Below, in pieces: positions 1-6,547 of a stretch of 12,051 nucleotides of DNA (its first letter is position 1; each line of letters begins with the position of its first letter). Location: contig JANXNO010000587.1 in NCBI GenBank assembly GCA_025354075.1, positions 1 to 12,051 of the forward strand, in the 5' to 3' direction. Below the pieces are notes generated by a model, which saw only the letters and a program-made list of their open reading frames with translations, did not search any database and was not told the origin of the DNA. The DNA is from Burkholderiales bacterium (GTDB lineage: Bacteria > Pseudomonadota > Gammaproteobacteria > Burkholderiales > Casimicrobiaceae). A program made the translations under genes and the position numbers.

Positions 1-927
1 CGCCACGCGATCGCTGACCATCACGCCGCCGAGCGGCACGTAGCCGCTGGTGACACCCTTGGCGAACGTCATCAAATCCGGCTCGATACCGAATGTTTCG
101 CAACCCCACCAATTGCCGGTGCGCCCAAAGCCACAGATCACCTCGTCGGTGACCAGCAACACATCGTATTTTTTGCAGATGCGGGCAATCTCAGGCCAGT
201 AAGTTGTTGGTGGAATGATCACACCGCCCGCGCCCTGCACTGGTTCGCCGATGAAGGCGGCAACCTTGTCAGCGCCGACGTCGAGAATCGCCGCTTCCAG
301 CCACGACGCCGCTTTGAGGCCGAATTCGTCCTTGCTCAATTCAGGAAATTGCGTGCGGCCAATCTCAAACCAATATGGCTGTTGAATATGCGTGATGTCG
401 GGGATGGGCAGCCCGCCCTGCAAGTGCATGCCTTCCATGCCACCGAGCGACGCGCCCGCCATGGTGCTGCCGTGGTAACCGTTCCAGCGACCGATGATGG
501 TCTTTTTTTGCGGTTGCCCGAGGCAGCTCCAGTAGTGGCGTGCAAGGCGCACAATAGTGTCGTTGCCTTCGGAGCCGGAGCCGGAAAAGAACACGCGGTT
601 GAACTGCGGGGGGCTCACATCAGCGAGTAGTTTTGCGAGCTGGATTGACGGCTCTGTCGTCGTTTGAAAGAAGCTGTTGTAGAACGGCAGCTGCATCATC
701 TGCGCATACGCGGCGTCAGCCAACTCTTTTCGACCATAGCCGACATTGACACACCACAGGCCGCTCATCGCGTCAAAAATCTTGTGGCCTTCGCTGTCCC
801 AGATATAAACGCCCTCGCCCTTCACGATGATGCGCGCGCCCTTTTTTGCGAGAGCTGCGGTGTCGGTGAACGGGTGGATGTAGTGCGCGCTGTCGAGCGC
901 CTGCAGTTCTTGGGTGGTTAGTTTCAT
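1..927 (-). CDS. spuC: Polyamine (putrescine):pyruvate aminotransferase, SpuC type, C-terminus cut by window edge
   Basis: Class III PLP-dependent aminotransferase, probably transferring the amino group of putrescine or a related polyamine to pyruvate in the cytoplasm. 309 codons are visible from the ATG at 927; the family is about 450 residues, so roughly the last third lies left of the window. Seen: WDSEGHKIFDAMSGLWCVNVGYG near the N-terminus (in two overlapping parts), the phosphate-binding GSGSEGNDT stretch (relatives usually have GSGSEAND), WNGYHGST, the DEVICGFGRTG motif with PLP-ring Asp261, and the Schiff-base lysine Lys290 in FAKGVTSGY. These match remembered P. aeruginosa SpuC closely. 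A weak Shine-Dalgarno (AAAGAG) precedes the ATG. It is third in a spuA-spuB-spuC order on the same strand, 237 bases after spuB. Another omega-amine substrate is possible, but the neighbours favour polyamines. Confidence 0.9.
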   Translation of the reverse strand, partial: MKLTTQELQALDSAHYIHPFTDTAALAKKGARIIVKGEGVYIWDSEGHKIFDAMSGLWCVNVGYGRKELADAAYAQMMQLPFYNSFFQTTTEPSIQLAKLLADVSPPQFNRVFFSGSGSEGNDTIVRLARHYWSCLGQPQKKTIIGRWNGYHGSTMAGASLGGMEGMHLQGGLPIPDITHIQQPYWFEIGRTQFPELSKDEFGLKAASWLEAAILDVGADKVAAFIGEPVQGAGGVIIPPTTYWPEIARICKKYDVLLVTDEVICGFGRTGNWWGCETFGIEPDLMTFAKGVTSGYVPLGGVMVSDRVA

Positions 928-957
928 GGTTGCTCTTTAAAAGTCTTAGCTGTTCTG

Positions 958-1003
958 CCCCTTTCTCCCGCAAGCGGGAGAGGGTTGGGGTGAGGGTGGC
1001 GAT
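958..1003. repeat. GC-rich hairpin repeat, copy 1
   Basis: A perfect 8-base-pair stem (TCTCCCGC and GCGGGAGA, 964-981) with an AA centre is followed by AGGGTTGGGGTGAGGG. This layout resembles dispersed intergenic repeats I remember from many beta- and gammaproteobacterial chromosomes; such copies often yield spurious 'SPQPSPACG' peptides, as one does here on the minus strand. It lies in the spuB-spuC gap and would be transcribed in a shared mRNA, so it could attenuate or stabilise it. That role is inference. Confidence 0.7.
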
Positions 1004-1071
1004 TCCGGCGCAATATTTGTCAGGAGCAACCGGAAACGACGGATCTCGCCTAAGTCGCCGCCCTCAGCCGC

Positions 1072-1106
1072 CCGTCGGGCACCTTCTCCCGCCTGCGGGA
1101 GAACGC
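1072..1106. repeat. GC-rich hairpin repeat, copy 2
   Basis: A perfect 9-base-pair stem TTCTCCCGC (1084-1092) and GCGGGAGAA (1095-1103) with a CT centre, preceded by CCGTCGGGCACC. The core CTCCCGC..GCGGGAG is the same as in copy 1, about 100 bases away. The two copies fill most of the 237-base spuB-spuC gap (928-1164), which otherwise holds nothing I can recognise. No T-run follows on the minus strand, so it is not a standard intrinsic terminator. Confidence 0.7.
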
Positions 1107-1164
1107 TTCGAAAGATAGAGGCGCGCGGCATTTGAGGCTCTGGTTGCTGGGCGCTGGGGCCTGC

Positions 1165-2529
1165 CTAAACATGCAACAACAAATGCTCTCGCTCCCAAGG
1201 TGAAATGACCTTCATGAACTCCGCGTACTCAATCTCTTTCACCTCGGCGTACACCGTGATGAATTCCTTGCCCAGCACGTCAGCGAGCGCGGGCTCATTG
1301 CGCATCCAGTCAAGCGCTTCGCCGAGGCTGCGCGGCAATGCAAACGGGCTGCCGTACGCGTCGCCTTTCATCTCGGCGGTGGGCGCAAGCTTTTGCTTCA
1401 TGCCAAGATAGCCGCACGCCAATGTCATCGCCATCGCGATGTACGGGTTGGCGTCCGAACCGATTACGCGGTTCTCAACGCGGCGCGCTTCCGGGCCTGA
1501 AATGGGCGAGCGGATGCCAACCGTGCGATTGTCGTAACCCCACTCGATATTGATCGGCGCCGCCGTGTATTTCGCAAGGCGGCGATAGGAATTGACGTAC
1601 GGCGCTACCAGCGCCATGGCCGATGGAATGTACTTTTGCATGCCGCCAATGTAGTGAAAGAACCGGTCGGATGCGCTGCCGTCGACATTGCTGAAGATGT
1701 TCTGGCCGTCGGCGTCGACGATACTTTGGTGAATGTGCATCGCGCTGCCCGGCTCGCCCGCGATGGGTTTGGCCATGAAAGTCGCGTACATATCGTGGCG
1801 CATCGCGGCCTCGCGCACGGTGCGTTTGAAGAAGAACACTTCATCGGCGAGCGACAGCGGATCGGAGTGGAAAAAGTTGATTTCCATCTGCCCCGCACCG
1901 AGCTCGTGAATGAGCGTGTCTACGTTGAGGCCCATCTTGCCGCAGTAGTCGTACACGTCCTCAAATAGCGGATCGAATTCGTTCACCGCGTCAATCGAAT
2001 ACGCCTGTCGCGACGTCTCTGCGCGACCGCTACGACCGATCGGTGGCTTCAGCGGCAAGTCGGGGTCGGTGTTGCGTGCGACCAGATAAAACTCCACCTC
2101 CGGCGCGACAATCGGGAACAACCCCTCGGAGCGATAGAGTTCAATCACCCGCTTCAACACCGAACGCGGCGCGTACGGAATCAATCCCCCGTTGCGGTCA
2201 AAGCAGTCGTGCACGATCTGCGCGGTGGGATCGGTCGCCCACGGCACGAGGCGCACGGTGCTCGGGTCCGGCACCAGATGCATGTCCTTGTCGGTGGCCG
2301 AGATCACATCAAAGTAGGGGCCTTCAGTCGGGAACTGGCCCGTGACTGAACCAGCGACGACCACCTCGGGAAGCCGCATGCCGCGGTCTTCCGTGAATTT
2401 TTCGCGGGGCAGAATCTTGCCTCGTGCGACGCCTGTGAGGTCGGGGACGAGGCATTCGATTTCGGTCACGCGGCGAAGATTGAGCCAGGTTTCCAGCTCG
2501 GCAAAGGTTTGCGGTTGTTTCATATCCAT
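1165..2529 (-). CDS. spuB: Glutamine synthetase family protein, gamma-glutamylpolyamine synthetase type (SpuB/PuuA)
   Basis: Probably ligates glutamate to putrescine or another polyamine using ATP, the first step of the gamma-glutamyl route, in the cytoplasm. Seen with this start (454 residues): beta-grasp N-domain with LVPDLTGVARGKILP (27-41); catalytic domain with metal-site glutamates in APEVEFY (142-148) and HELGAGQMEINF (208-219); KPIAGEPGSAMHIHQS (254-269); NRTVGIRSP (334-342); and the RRVENRVIGSDANPY block (349-363). The Tyr adenylylation motif of nitrogen-assimilation GlnA is absent, as expected for this subfamily. ATG2529 is preferred because homologues, as remembered, start a few residues before the FAELETWL segment. 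An in-frame ATG at 2559 would place 10 extra residues directly beside a dRS3-like repeat; ATG2523 is also possible. No start has a good ribosome site. It lies 93 bases downstream of spuA. Confidence 0.88.
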   Translation of the reverse strand: MDMKQPQTFAELETWLNLRRVTEIECLVPDLTGVARGKILPREKFTEDRGMRLPEVVVAGSVTGQFPTEGPYFDVISATDKDMHLVPDPSTVRLVPWATDPTAQIVHDCFDRNGGLIPYAPRSVLKRVIELYRSEGLFPIVAPEVEFYLVARNTDPDLPLKPPIGRSGRAETSRQAYSIDAVNEFDPLFEDVYDYCGKMGLNVDTLIHELGAGQMEINFFHSDPLSLADEVFFFKRTVREAAMRHDMYATFMAKPIAGEPGSAMHIHQSIVDADGQNIFSNVDGSASDRFFHYIGGMQKYIPSAMALVAPYVNSYRRLAKYTAAPINIEWGYDNRTVGIRSPISGPEARRVENRVIGSDANPYIAMAMTLACGYLGMKQKLAPTAEMKGDAYGSPFALPRSLGEALDWMRNEPALADVLGKEFITVYAEVKEIEYAEFMKVISPWEREHLLLHV

Positions 2530-2557
2530 AAGGTCAGTCCGGGCGTTTACTTTCGTC

Positions 2558-2577
2558 ATTCCCGCAAGGTCGGGAAC
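2558..2577. repeat. dRS3-like inverted repeat (ATTCCC-N8-GGGAAC)
   Basis: TTCCCG (2559-2564) and CGGGAA (2571-2576) pair perfectly around a 6-base centre. The unit resembles the dRS3 pattern ATTCCC-N8-GGGAAT known from Neisseria, with the last base changed. It sits in the spuA-spuB gap, directly against an upstream in-frame ATG of spuB. Only one copy is visible, so a true repeat family cannot be shown from this window. Confidence 0.5.
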
Positions 2578-2622
2578 ATCACGAATAATTTCATTTCGAC
2601 GTCAATGAGAACACAGATTTCG

Positions 2623-3465
2623 TTAGCCCTGTGTAGGCAGGCTCGACGATGTTTTCACGGCTTGGGTTGTGGCGTCCCGCCTCGCCACCCACGCCCGGCA
2701 CGCATTGCCGAACGCCGCGAAAATCTGCTGCGACGCTTCGCTCTCCCACGGCTTCCACTCCGGGTGCCATTGCAGCGCGAGCGAAAAACCGGGGTGGGAT
2801 GCGATGGTCACCGCCTCAATCTGGCCGTCCGGCGCGAACGCCTCCGCGGTCAAATCAGCGGCGAGTCGATCAATACCTTGTCCATGCACCGAGTTCACGT
2901 CGACGGGAGCGGCACCGATGATGTCCGCCAAATGCCCGCCCGCCACTGCGGTGACTGGATGCGCCAGTGCGTACGCCTCGTCGGTCGTGGCCCCAGAACG
3001 GCCCTTGGCGCCACGATGATCGTCCCGCCCCGGCACATGCTGCACCGCCTGATGTAGCGAGCCGCCAAGAGCCACGTTGATCTCTTGCAGGCCACGACAA
3101 ATGGCGAGGATCGGCATGCCGATTTCAATAGCGCGACGAATCAGCGGCAAGGTGATCGAATCGCGCGCGGGATCGAGCGGCAGCGACGGATCAAGCACGT
3201 CCTGTCCGAAATGCGACGGATGCACGTTGGACGGCGAACCTGTGAGCATGATGCCATCGGCCATCGCCAAATACGCCTCCACGTCCTCCTTGCCGGTGCA
3301 GAGCAGCGGAATGGTCAACACCTCTGCCTGATCGCGCAGCGCGTCGGAATACCGGGTCAGCAACACCTGCATCGGGCGGTCATCGTAAACGCGGTTGTCG
3401 CAGGGGACGAGGACGATGGGTTTGCGCGGGGCGGGCCGTTGGGTGTCGGCGGCGGAGCTGCTCAT
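2623..3465 (-). CDS. spuA: Gamma-glutamyl-gamma-aminobutyrate hydrolase / class I glutamine amidotransferase (SpuA/PuuD)
   Basis: Predicted to hydrolyse gamma-glutamyl-GABA (or a related gamma-glutamyl amine) to glutamate and GABA, closing the gamma-glutamyl route of putrescine breakdown. With ATG3465 the protein is 280 residues. Seen: N-terminal IVLVPCDNR (17-25), MLTGSPSNVHPSHFG (73-87) in place of the usual GG, the nucleophile elbow AICRGLQEINVALGG with Cys123, and the C-terminal LQWHPEW with His234 and Glu236, giving a complete Cys-His-Glu triad. The frame stays open up to an ATG at 3651, but those 62 extra residues run through a GC-rich hairpin repeat and a CAG/CTG palindrome and lack conservation features, so I reject them. 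No convincing Shine-Dalgarno precedes ATG3465; ATG3504 is an alternative. First gene of the spuABC set. Confidence 0.88.
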   Translation of the reverse strand: MSSSAADTQRPAPRKPIVLVPCDNRVYDDRPMQVLLTRYSDALRDQAEVLTIPLLCTGKEDVEAYLAMADGIMLTGSPSNVHPSHFGQDVLDPSLPLDPARDSITLPLIRRAIEIGMPILAICRGLQEINVALGGSLHQAVQHVPGRDDHRGAKGRSGATTDEAYALAHPVTAVAGGHLADIIGAAPVDVNSVHGQGIDRLAADLTAEAFAPDGQIEAVTIASHPGFSLALQWHPEWKPWESEASQQIFAAFGNACRAWVARRDATTQAVKTSSSLPTQG

Positions 3466-3548
3466 GGGCGAAGATAAGTTGCGGGAGAGCCAGTATTTTC
3501 GCATTGGCGGGATTTGCGAACTTTGCCTGAACATCAAAGCGGATTGGC

Positions 3549-3571
3549 CCCCCTCCCCTTGCGGGAGGGGG
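3549..3571. repeat. GC-rich hairpin repeat, copy 3 (variant)
   Basis: CCCCCTCCC (3549-3557) pairs perfectly with GGGAGGGGG (3563-3571) around the loop CTTGC, a 9-base-pair stem. The core is related to the CTCCCGC-AA-GCGGGAG units at 964 and 1084 but is not identical. It lies between the spuA start and phaB, and its translation (PLPQGEGG) appears in the false N-terminal extension of spuA. Confidence 0.6.
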
Positions 3572-3591
3572 TGGACGTGAAGCGGACGCTC

Positions 3592-3607
3592 AGCAGCAGC
3601 TGCTGCT
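3592..3607. repeat. CAG/CTG triplet palindrome
   Basis: A perfect 16-base palindrome made of AGC triplets running into GCT triplets (AGCAGCAGCTGCTGCT). It can form a cruciform or hairpin and is a plausible slippage site. It lies 20 bases right of hairpin copy 3, and no function is evident. Confidence 0.6.
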
Positions 3608-3730
3608 CCACCCGCTGGAACAGCGAGCACCCTGTGCCTAAGGAGCGCCAAACACCCAAGTTTGACTGCATCGCCACGACCGCGAGCAGGGGCTGCCTAC
3701 CCAGCGCAAACTTCGCAAAATTTCCATCAG

Positions 3731-3744
3731 CTTTTAGTTGAAAG
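3731..3744. promoter_or_regulatory. Candidate operator, site A (CTTTTAGTTGAAAG)
   Basis: This 14-base motif matches the motif at 3828-3841 in 12 of 14 positions (consensus CTTTYAGTYGAAAG) and is partly symmetric (CTTT..AAAG). It lies about 270 bases upstream of spuA in AT-rich sequence. A transcription-factor site for the polyamine genes is inference; no known regulator consensus was recognised. Confidence 0.35.
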
Positions 3745-3827
3745 GCTTATTAAAGTTGGGCGCTGTGGTTGAAAACACCGCTTATCGACTTTTCGCTATT
3801 TTTGCCTTTACTCCATGTGATACGGTA

Positions 3828-3848
3828 CTTTCAGTCGAAAGCTGAAAG
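3828..3848. promoter_or_regulatory. Candidate operator, site B, overlapping an inverted repeat
   Basis: CTTTCAGTCGAAAG (3828-3841) is the near-copy of site A, 97 bases away. It overlaps a perfect 7-base inverted repeat, CTTTCAG (3828-3834) and CTGAAAG (3842-3848), with a 7-base loop. It is 40 bases beyond the phaB stop, so the hairpin could also mark the end of the phaB transcript, but no T-run follows it in the leftward direction. Confidence 0.35.
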
Positions 3849-3887
3849 CACCTATCCATGCCTGAAAACGGAAAATTCAATTCGGAA

Positions 3888-4628
3888 TTAGCTCATATGC
3901 TGACCGCCGTTAATGGCGATATTGGCACCGGTCAAAAACGCGGCTTCGTCGCTGGCGAGATAGGCGACTAAACCCGCCACTTCTTCGGGCTTGCCGAGGC
4001 GGCCCATTGGGATTTGCGGGATGATTTTGCTTTCCAGCACGTCGGTCGGGATGGCCATGACCATCTTGGTGCCGATGTAGCCCGGAGAAATCGTATTGAC
4101 GGTCACGCCTTTACGCGCCACTTCGAGTGCTAAAGCCTTGGTGAAGCCGTGCATCCCGGCCTTGGCCGCCGAATAGTTGGTCTGGCCGAACGCGCCTTTT
4201 TGGCCGTTGACTGACGAGATATTGACGATGCGCCCCCAGCCGCGCTCTAGCATGCCGTCGCAGACTTGCTTAGTCATGTTGAAGGTGGAATCGAGGTTGG
4301 TTGCGACGACCGCGTCCCAGTTGATCTTGTCCATTTTCTTGAACGTCATGTCTCGGGTAATACCGGCGTTATTCACCAGCACGTCAACCGGGCCGACTTC
4401 TTTGACGATCTGCGCGACACAGGCGGTGGCCGAGTCGTAATCAGCAACGTCGCAGGCGTACGCGCGAAAGCCGTAGCCCATTTTGTTCATCGAATCGAGC
4501 CATTCTTTCCACGTTTTGTTGCCGGGTGAATAGGTGGTCACGACCTGGTAGCCGAGCGCTGCCATCTTGATACAGATTGCCTCGCCAAGACCGCCCATAC
4601 CGCCAGTGATTAGTGCTACACGTGCCAT
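3888..4628 (-). CDS. phaB: NADPH-dependent acetoacetyl-CoA reductase PhaB
   Basis: Short-chain dehydrogenase that reduces acetoacetyl-CoA to (R)-3-hydroxybutyryl-CoA, the monomer for PHB synthase. The 246-residue length equals that of remembered Cupriavidus necator PhaB. Seen: Rossmann glycine motif TGGMGGLG (8-15); VLVNNAGITRD (83-93); active site NISSVNGQKGAFGQTNYSAAK (136-156, in overlapping parts) with Ser139, Tyr152 and Lys156; SPGYIGTKMV (181-190); and the typical PhaB ending GGQHMS. ATG4628 is chosen because AAAGGAGAG lies just upstream at good spacing and the protein then begins MARVALITGG; an in-frame ATG further up at 4655 lies before this site and even overlaps the phaC stop. It follows phaC by 31 bases on the same strand, so both are probably one operon. 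Fatty-acid FabG is less likely, given the C-terminus and context. Confidence 0.95.
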   Translation of the reverse strand: MARVALITGGMGGLGEAICIKMAALGYQVVTTYSPGNKTWKEWLDSMNKMGYGFRAYACDVADYDSATACVAQIVKEVGPVDVLVNNAGITRDMTFKKMDKINWDAVVATNLDSTFNMTKQVCDGMLERGWGRIVNISSVNGQKGAFGQTNYSAAKAGMHGFTKALALEVARKGVTVNTISPGYIGTKMVMAIPTDVLESKIIPQIPMGRLGKPEEVAGLVAYLASDEAAFLTGANIAINGGQHMS

Positions 4629-4645
4629 GTTTCTCTCTCCTTTTT
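4629..4645 (-). promoter_or_regulatory. phaB ribosome binding site
   Basis: Read leftward, AAAAAGGAGAGAGAAAC precedes ATG4628. The AAGGAG core is a strong Shine-Dalgarno and decides the phaB start over the upstream in-frame ATG. Confidence 0.75.
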
Positions 4646-4659
4646 GTTGACTCAAAAAA

Positions 4660-6399
4660 CTACATTTTTTCTAAAACATACGTGCCCGGCGCAGCGCCGA
4701 GACTGGATTTGCTGGACTTCTTCGCGGCAACTTTTTTGCCCGAGCGCTCGGCCAGCCACGCGTACCAATGCGGCCACCAGCTACCGGGAATTTCCTTCGA
4801 TGTCGCATCCCACGCTTCGGGCGATTCGGCGGGCCAGGTGCCGCTCCAGTAGCTGCGTTTCTTTGGCCCCGGCGGATTGACCACACCAGCGATATGCCCC
4901 GAAGCGCCGAGCACAAACTCGACATCGCCACCCCACAACTCAGCCGATGCATAGGCGCTCTTCCACGGCACGATGTGATCCTCGCGTGAACAGTAAACGT
5001 AGGTCGCAATATCCACCGCTGACAGGTCAATCGGCTCGCCCATCATCTCAAGCGCATCGGGCTCAACGAGTTTGTTGTCGAGATAAAAATTGCGCAGGTA
5101 ATACAGGTACATCGGACCCGGCAGATTAGTTGAATCGCCGTTCCAGTAGAGCAGATCAAACGCTGGCGGATCCTGACCCTTGAGGTAGTTGTTGACGACG
5201 TAATTCCAGATCAAATCGTTGGCACGCAGGCTGGCAAACGACTGCGCCAATTCGGAGCCCTTCATCAGCCCCGCTTCACCGTCTTTGGTGAGTTGCTGTG
5301 CACGCAATTGAAATGTGCTCTCGCCAAGATAGGCCTTGATATCACCAGGCTCGCTGAAGTCGAGCAGCGTAGTCAGATACGTCGCACTCTCGACGAAATC
5401 ATCCAGCTCGCCCCGCGCCGCAAGCACCGCGAGGGCACACGACAAAATGGTGCCACCCACGCAAAAGCCGAGCGTGTTGATGGTTTCCGCGCCCGCGTGG
5501 TCGCGCACCTCGTCGATGGCGGTGAGAACGCCCTCTTCCAGATAATCTTCCCAGGTCAGCGCCTTGAGCGCATCGGGCACATTGCGCCATGACACGAGGT
5601 AGACATCGAAGCCTGCGTTGACGGCGTGGCCCACAAACGAGTTCTCGGGTTTGAGATCAAGAATGTAGTACTTGTTGATACACGGCGGCACGATGAGCAA
5701 TGGCCGTTGGTGCACGTTTTTTTGCGTTGGCATGTAATGCAGCAGCTCAATCAGCTCGTTGCGAAACACCACCTCGCCCGGCGTCAACGCGAGGTTGCCG
5801 CCGACCTTGAACACCGTCTCATCGGTCATCGCGATGTGACCGGTCTCGATGTCATGTCGCAGGTTTTCTATGCCGTGCTTGAGGCTCTCGCCACGGGTTT
5901 CGATGGCCCGTTCGATGGCCTCGGGATTAGTCAGGAAAAAATTGCTTGGTGCAACCGCGTCCAGCATTTGTTCGAGAAAGAACTTGGCACGATGACGTTC
6001 GCGCTCTTCCAGATCAGCATGTTCTGCCAAATCTCGCCAGAACGCTGCGGTGCGCAAATATTGATCGCGCGTGGCCTGAAAAAACGGCTGCGCCTGCCAT
6101 GACGGCGAGCGAAAGCGGCGATCCGATGCGGCTAGCGCAGATACATCAGTCGTGGGCGAAAACCATTTGCTTGCCGCCGCTTGAAACGCATCAGGCTTAA
6201 CCGCTGGCAACCACCACCAGCCAGCCTCGGGTGCAGGCAACGCTGCCATCCCGCCCATCGCTGGGACGCCAGGCATGCCGGACAGCCCCGGCATGGAGGG
6301 CATCGCCGGCAACCCCTGAAACATCGGTGCCGCACCGGTTCCCCATGCACCGCTAAATAGCGATTGCAGGGTCGGTGGAATTTGACTTCCCGTACTCAT
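4660..6399 (-). CDS. phaC: Class I poly(3-hydroxyalkanoate) synthase PhaC
   Basis: Polymerises (R)-3-hydroxybutyryl-CoA into PHB on granule surfaces. 579 residues, normal for class I. Seen: N-domain with WFSPTTD (79-85) and FLTNPEAI (155-162); alpha/beta-hydrolase core with PPCINKYYILDL (238-249); the modified lipase box GFCVGG with nucleophile Cys313; catalytic Asp474 in CSREDHIVPW; His502 in GASGHIAGVVNPP; and WWPHW (541-545). The triad is offset by six from C. necator Cys319/Asp480/His508. Unusual: residues 26-57 are rich in Met, Pro and Gly (PAMPSMPGLSGMPGVPAMGG), and the C-terminus carries a Lys-rich stretch (555-564). ATG6399 is chosen because AAGGAGG ends about nine bases upstream; ATG6405 would leave no spacing, and the frame open to 6510 covers a probable promoter. 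First gene of phaCB; no phaA is adjacent. Confidence 0.96.
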   Translation of the reverse strand: MSTGSQIPPTLQSLFSGAWGTGAAPMFQGLPAMPSMPGLSGMPGVPAMGGMAALPAPEAGWWWLPAVKPDAFQAAASKWFSPTTDVSALAASDRRFRSPSWQAQPFFQATRDQYLRTAAFWRDLAEHADLEERERHRAKFFLEQMLDAVAPSNFFLTNPEAIERAIETRGESLKHGIENLRHDIETGHIAMTDETVFKVGGNLALTPGEVVFRNELIELLHYMPTQKNVHQRPLLIVPPCINKYYILDLKPENSFVGHAVNAGFDVYLVSWRNVPDALKALTWEDYLEEGVLTAIDEVRDHAGAETINTLGFCVGGTILSCALAVLAARGELDDFVESATYLTTLLDFSEPGDIKAYLGESTFQLRAQQLTKDGEAGLMKGSELAQSFASLRANDLIWNYVVNNYLKGQDPPAFDLLYWNGDSTNLPGPMYLYYLRNFYLDNKLVEPDALEMMGEPIDLSAVDIATYVYCSREDHIVPWKSAYASAELWGGDVEFVLGASGHIAGVVNPPGPKKRSYWSGTWPAESPEAWDATSKEIPGSWWPHWYAWLAERSGKKVAAKKSSKSSLGAAPGTYVLEKM

Positions 6400-6447
6400 G
6401 ACCATCCTCCTCCTTCGTCCTCTGATGCCTCGTAGGCCTGTCGCAGC

Positions 6448-6477
6448 AATGTAGCCCATTGCGCGAACCGCCGCCAA
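6448..6477 (-). promoter_or_regulatory. Candidate sigma-70 promoter for phaCB
   Basis: Read leftward: TTGGCG (6477-6472), an 18-base spacer, then TACATT (6453-6448). Each hexamer matches consensus at four of six positions. It would give a leader of about 40 bases containing the AAGGAGG site, consistent with phaC starting at 6399. Prediction by eye only. Confidence 0.35.
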
Positions 6478-6528
6478 CGGGTGTCCCCGAATACTGCGTA
6501 TGTAGCGCACGAAGTAACATCAGGCGTT

Positions 6529-6538
6529 GCAAATTTGC
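6529..6538. promoter_or_regulatory. Short perfect palindrome GCAAATTTGC
   Basis: A 10-base perfect palindrome nine bases upstream of the small membrane protein start, in the divergent region shared with phaC. It could be an operator half of something longer, but no flanking symmetry extends it. Confidence 0.25.
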
Positions 6539-6547
6539 GGACGTGTT

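Larger units (their letters stand above)
3466..3887. other. 422-base gap between phaB and spuA: repeats and candidate operator motifs, no gene
   Basis: I see no convincing gene here. From right to left it holds an AT-rich stretch (about 3715-3830) with two similar dyad-like motifs, then more GC-rich sequence, a CAG/CTG palindrome (3592-3607) and a strong hairpin (3549-3571). It must contain the end of the phaB transcript and any promoter of spuA, since both read leftward. I found no clear -35/-10 pair, sigma-54 site or intrinsic terminator. Confidence 0.6.

Noticed and set aside
946..1131. 61-codon minus-strand frame with PPSPQPSPACGRKG
   Set aside because: This peptide is the typical false translation of the hairpin repeat and not a gene.
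1636..1968. 110-codon open frame on the plus strand
   Set aside because: It is antisense to conserved glutamine-synthetase codons, with no independent support.
1165..2529. Nitrogen-assimilation glutamine synthetase GlnA
   Set aside because: The adenylylation Tyr motif is absent, and the sequence and spuA/spuC neighbours fit the polyamine-ligating subfamily.
3874..3889. AATTC/GAATT inverted repeat at the phaB stop as a terminator
   Set aside because: Five-base AT-rich arms are too weak, and no T-run follows in the leftward direction.
5626..6102. 158-codon open frame on the plus strand
   Set aside because: It lies wholly inside phaC on the opposite strand, has no domain-like features or ribosome site, and is a codon-bias shadow.
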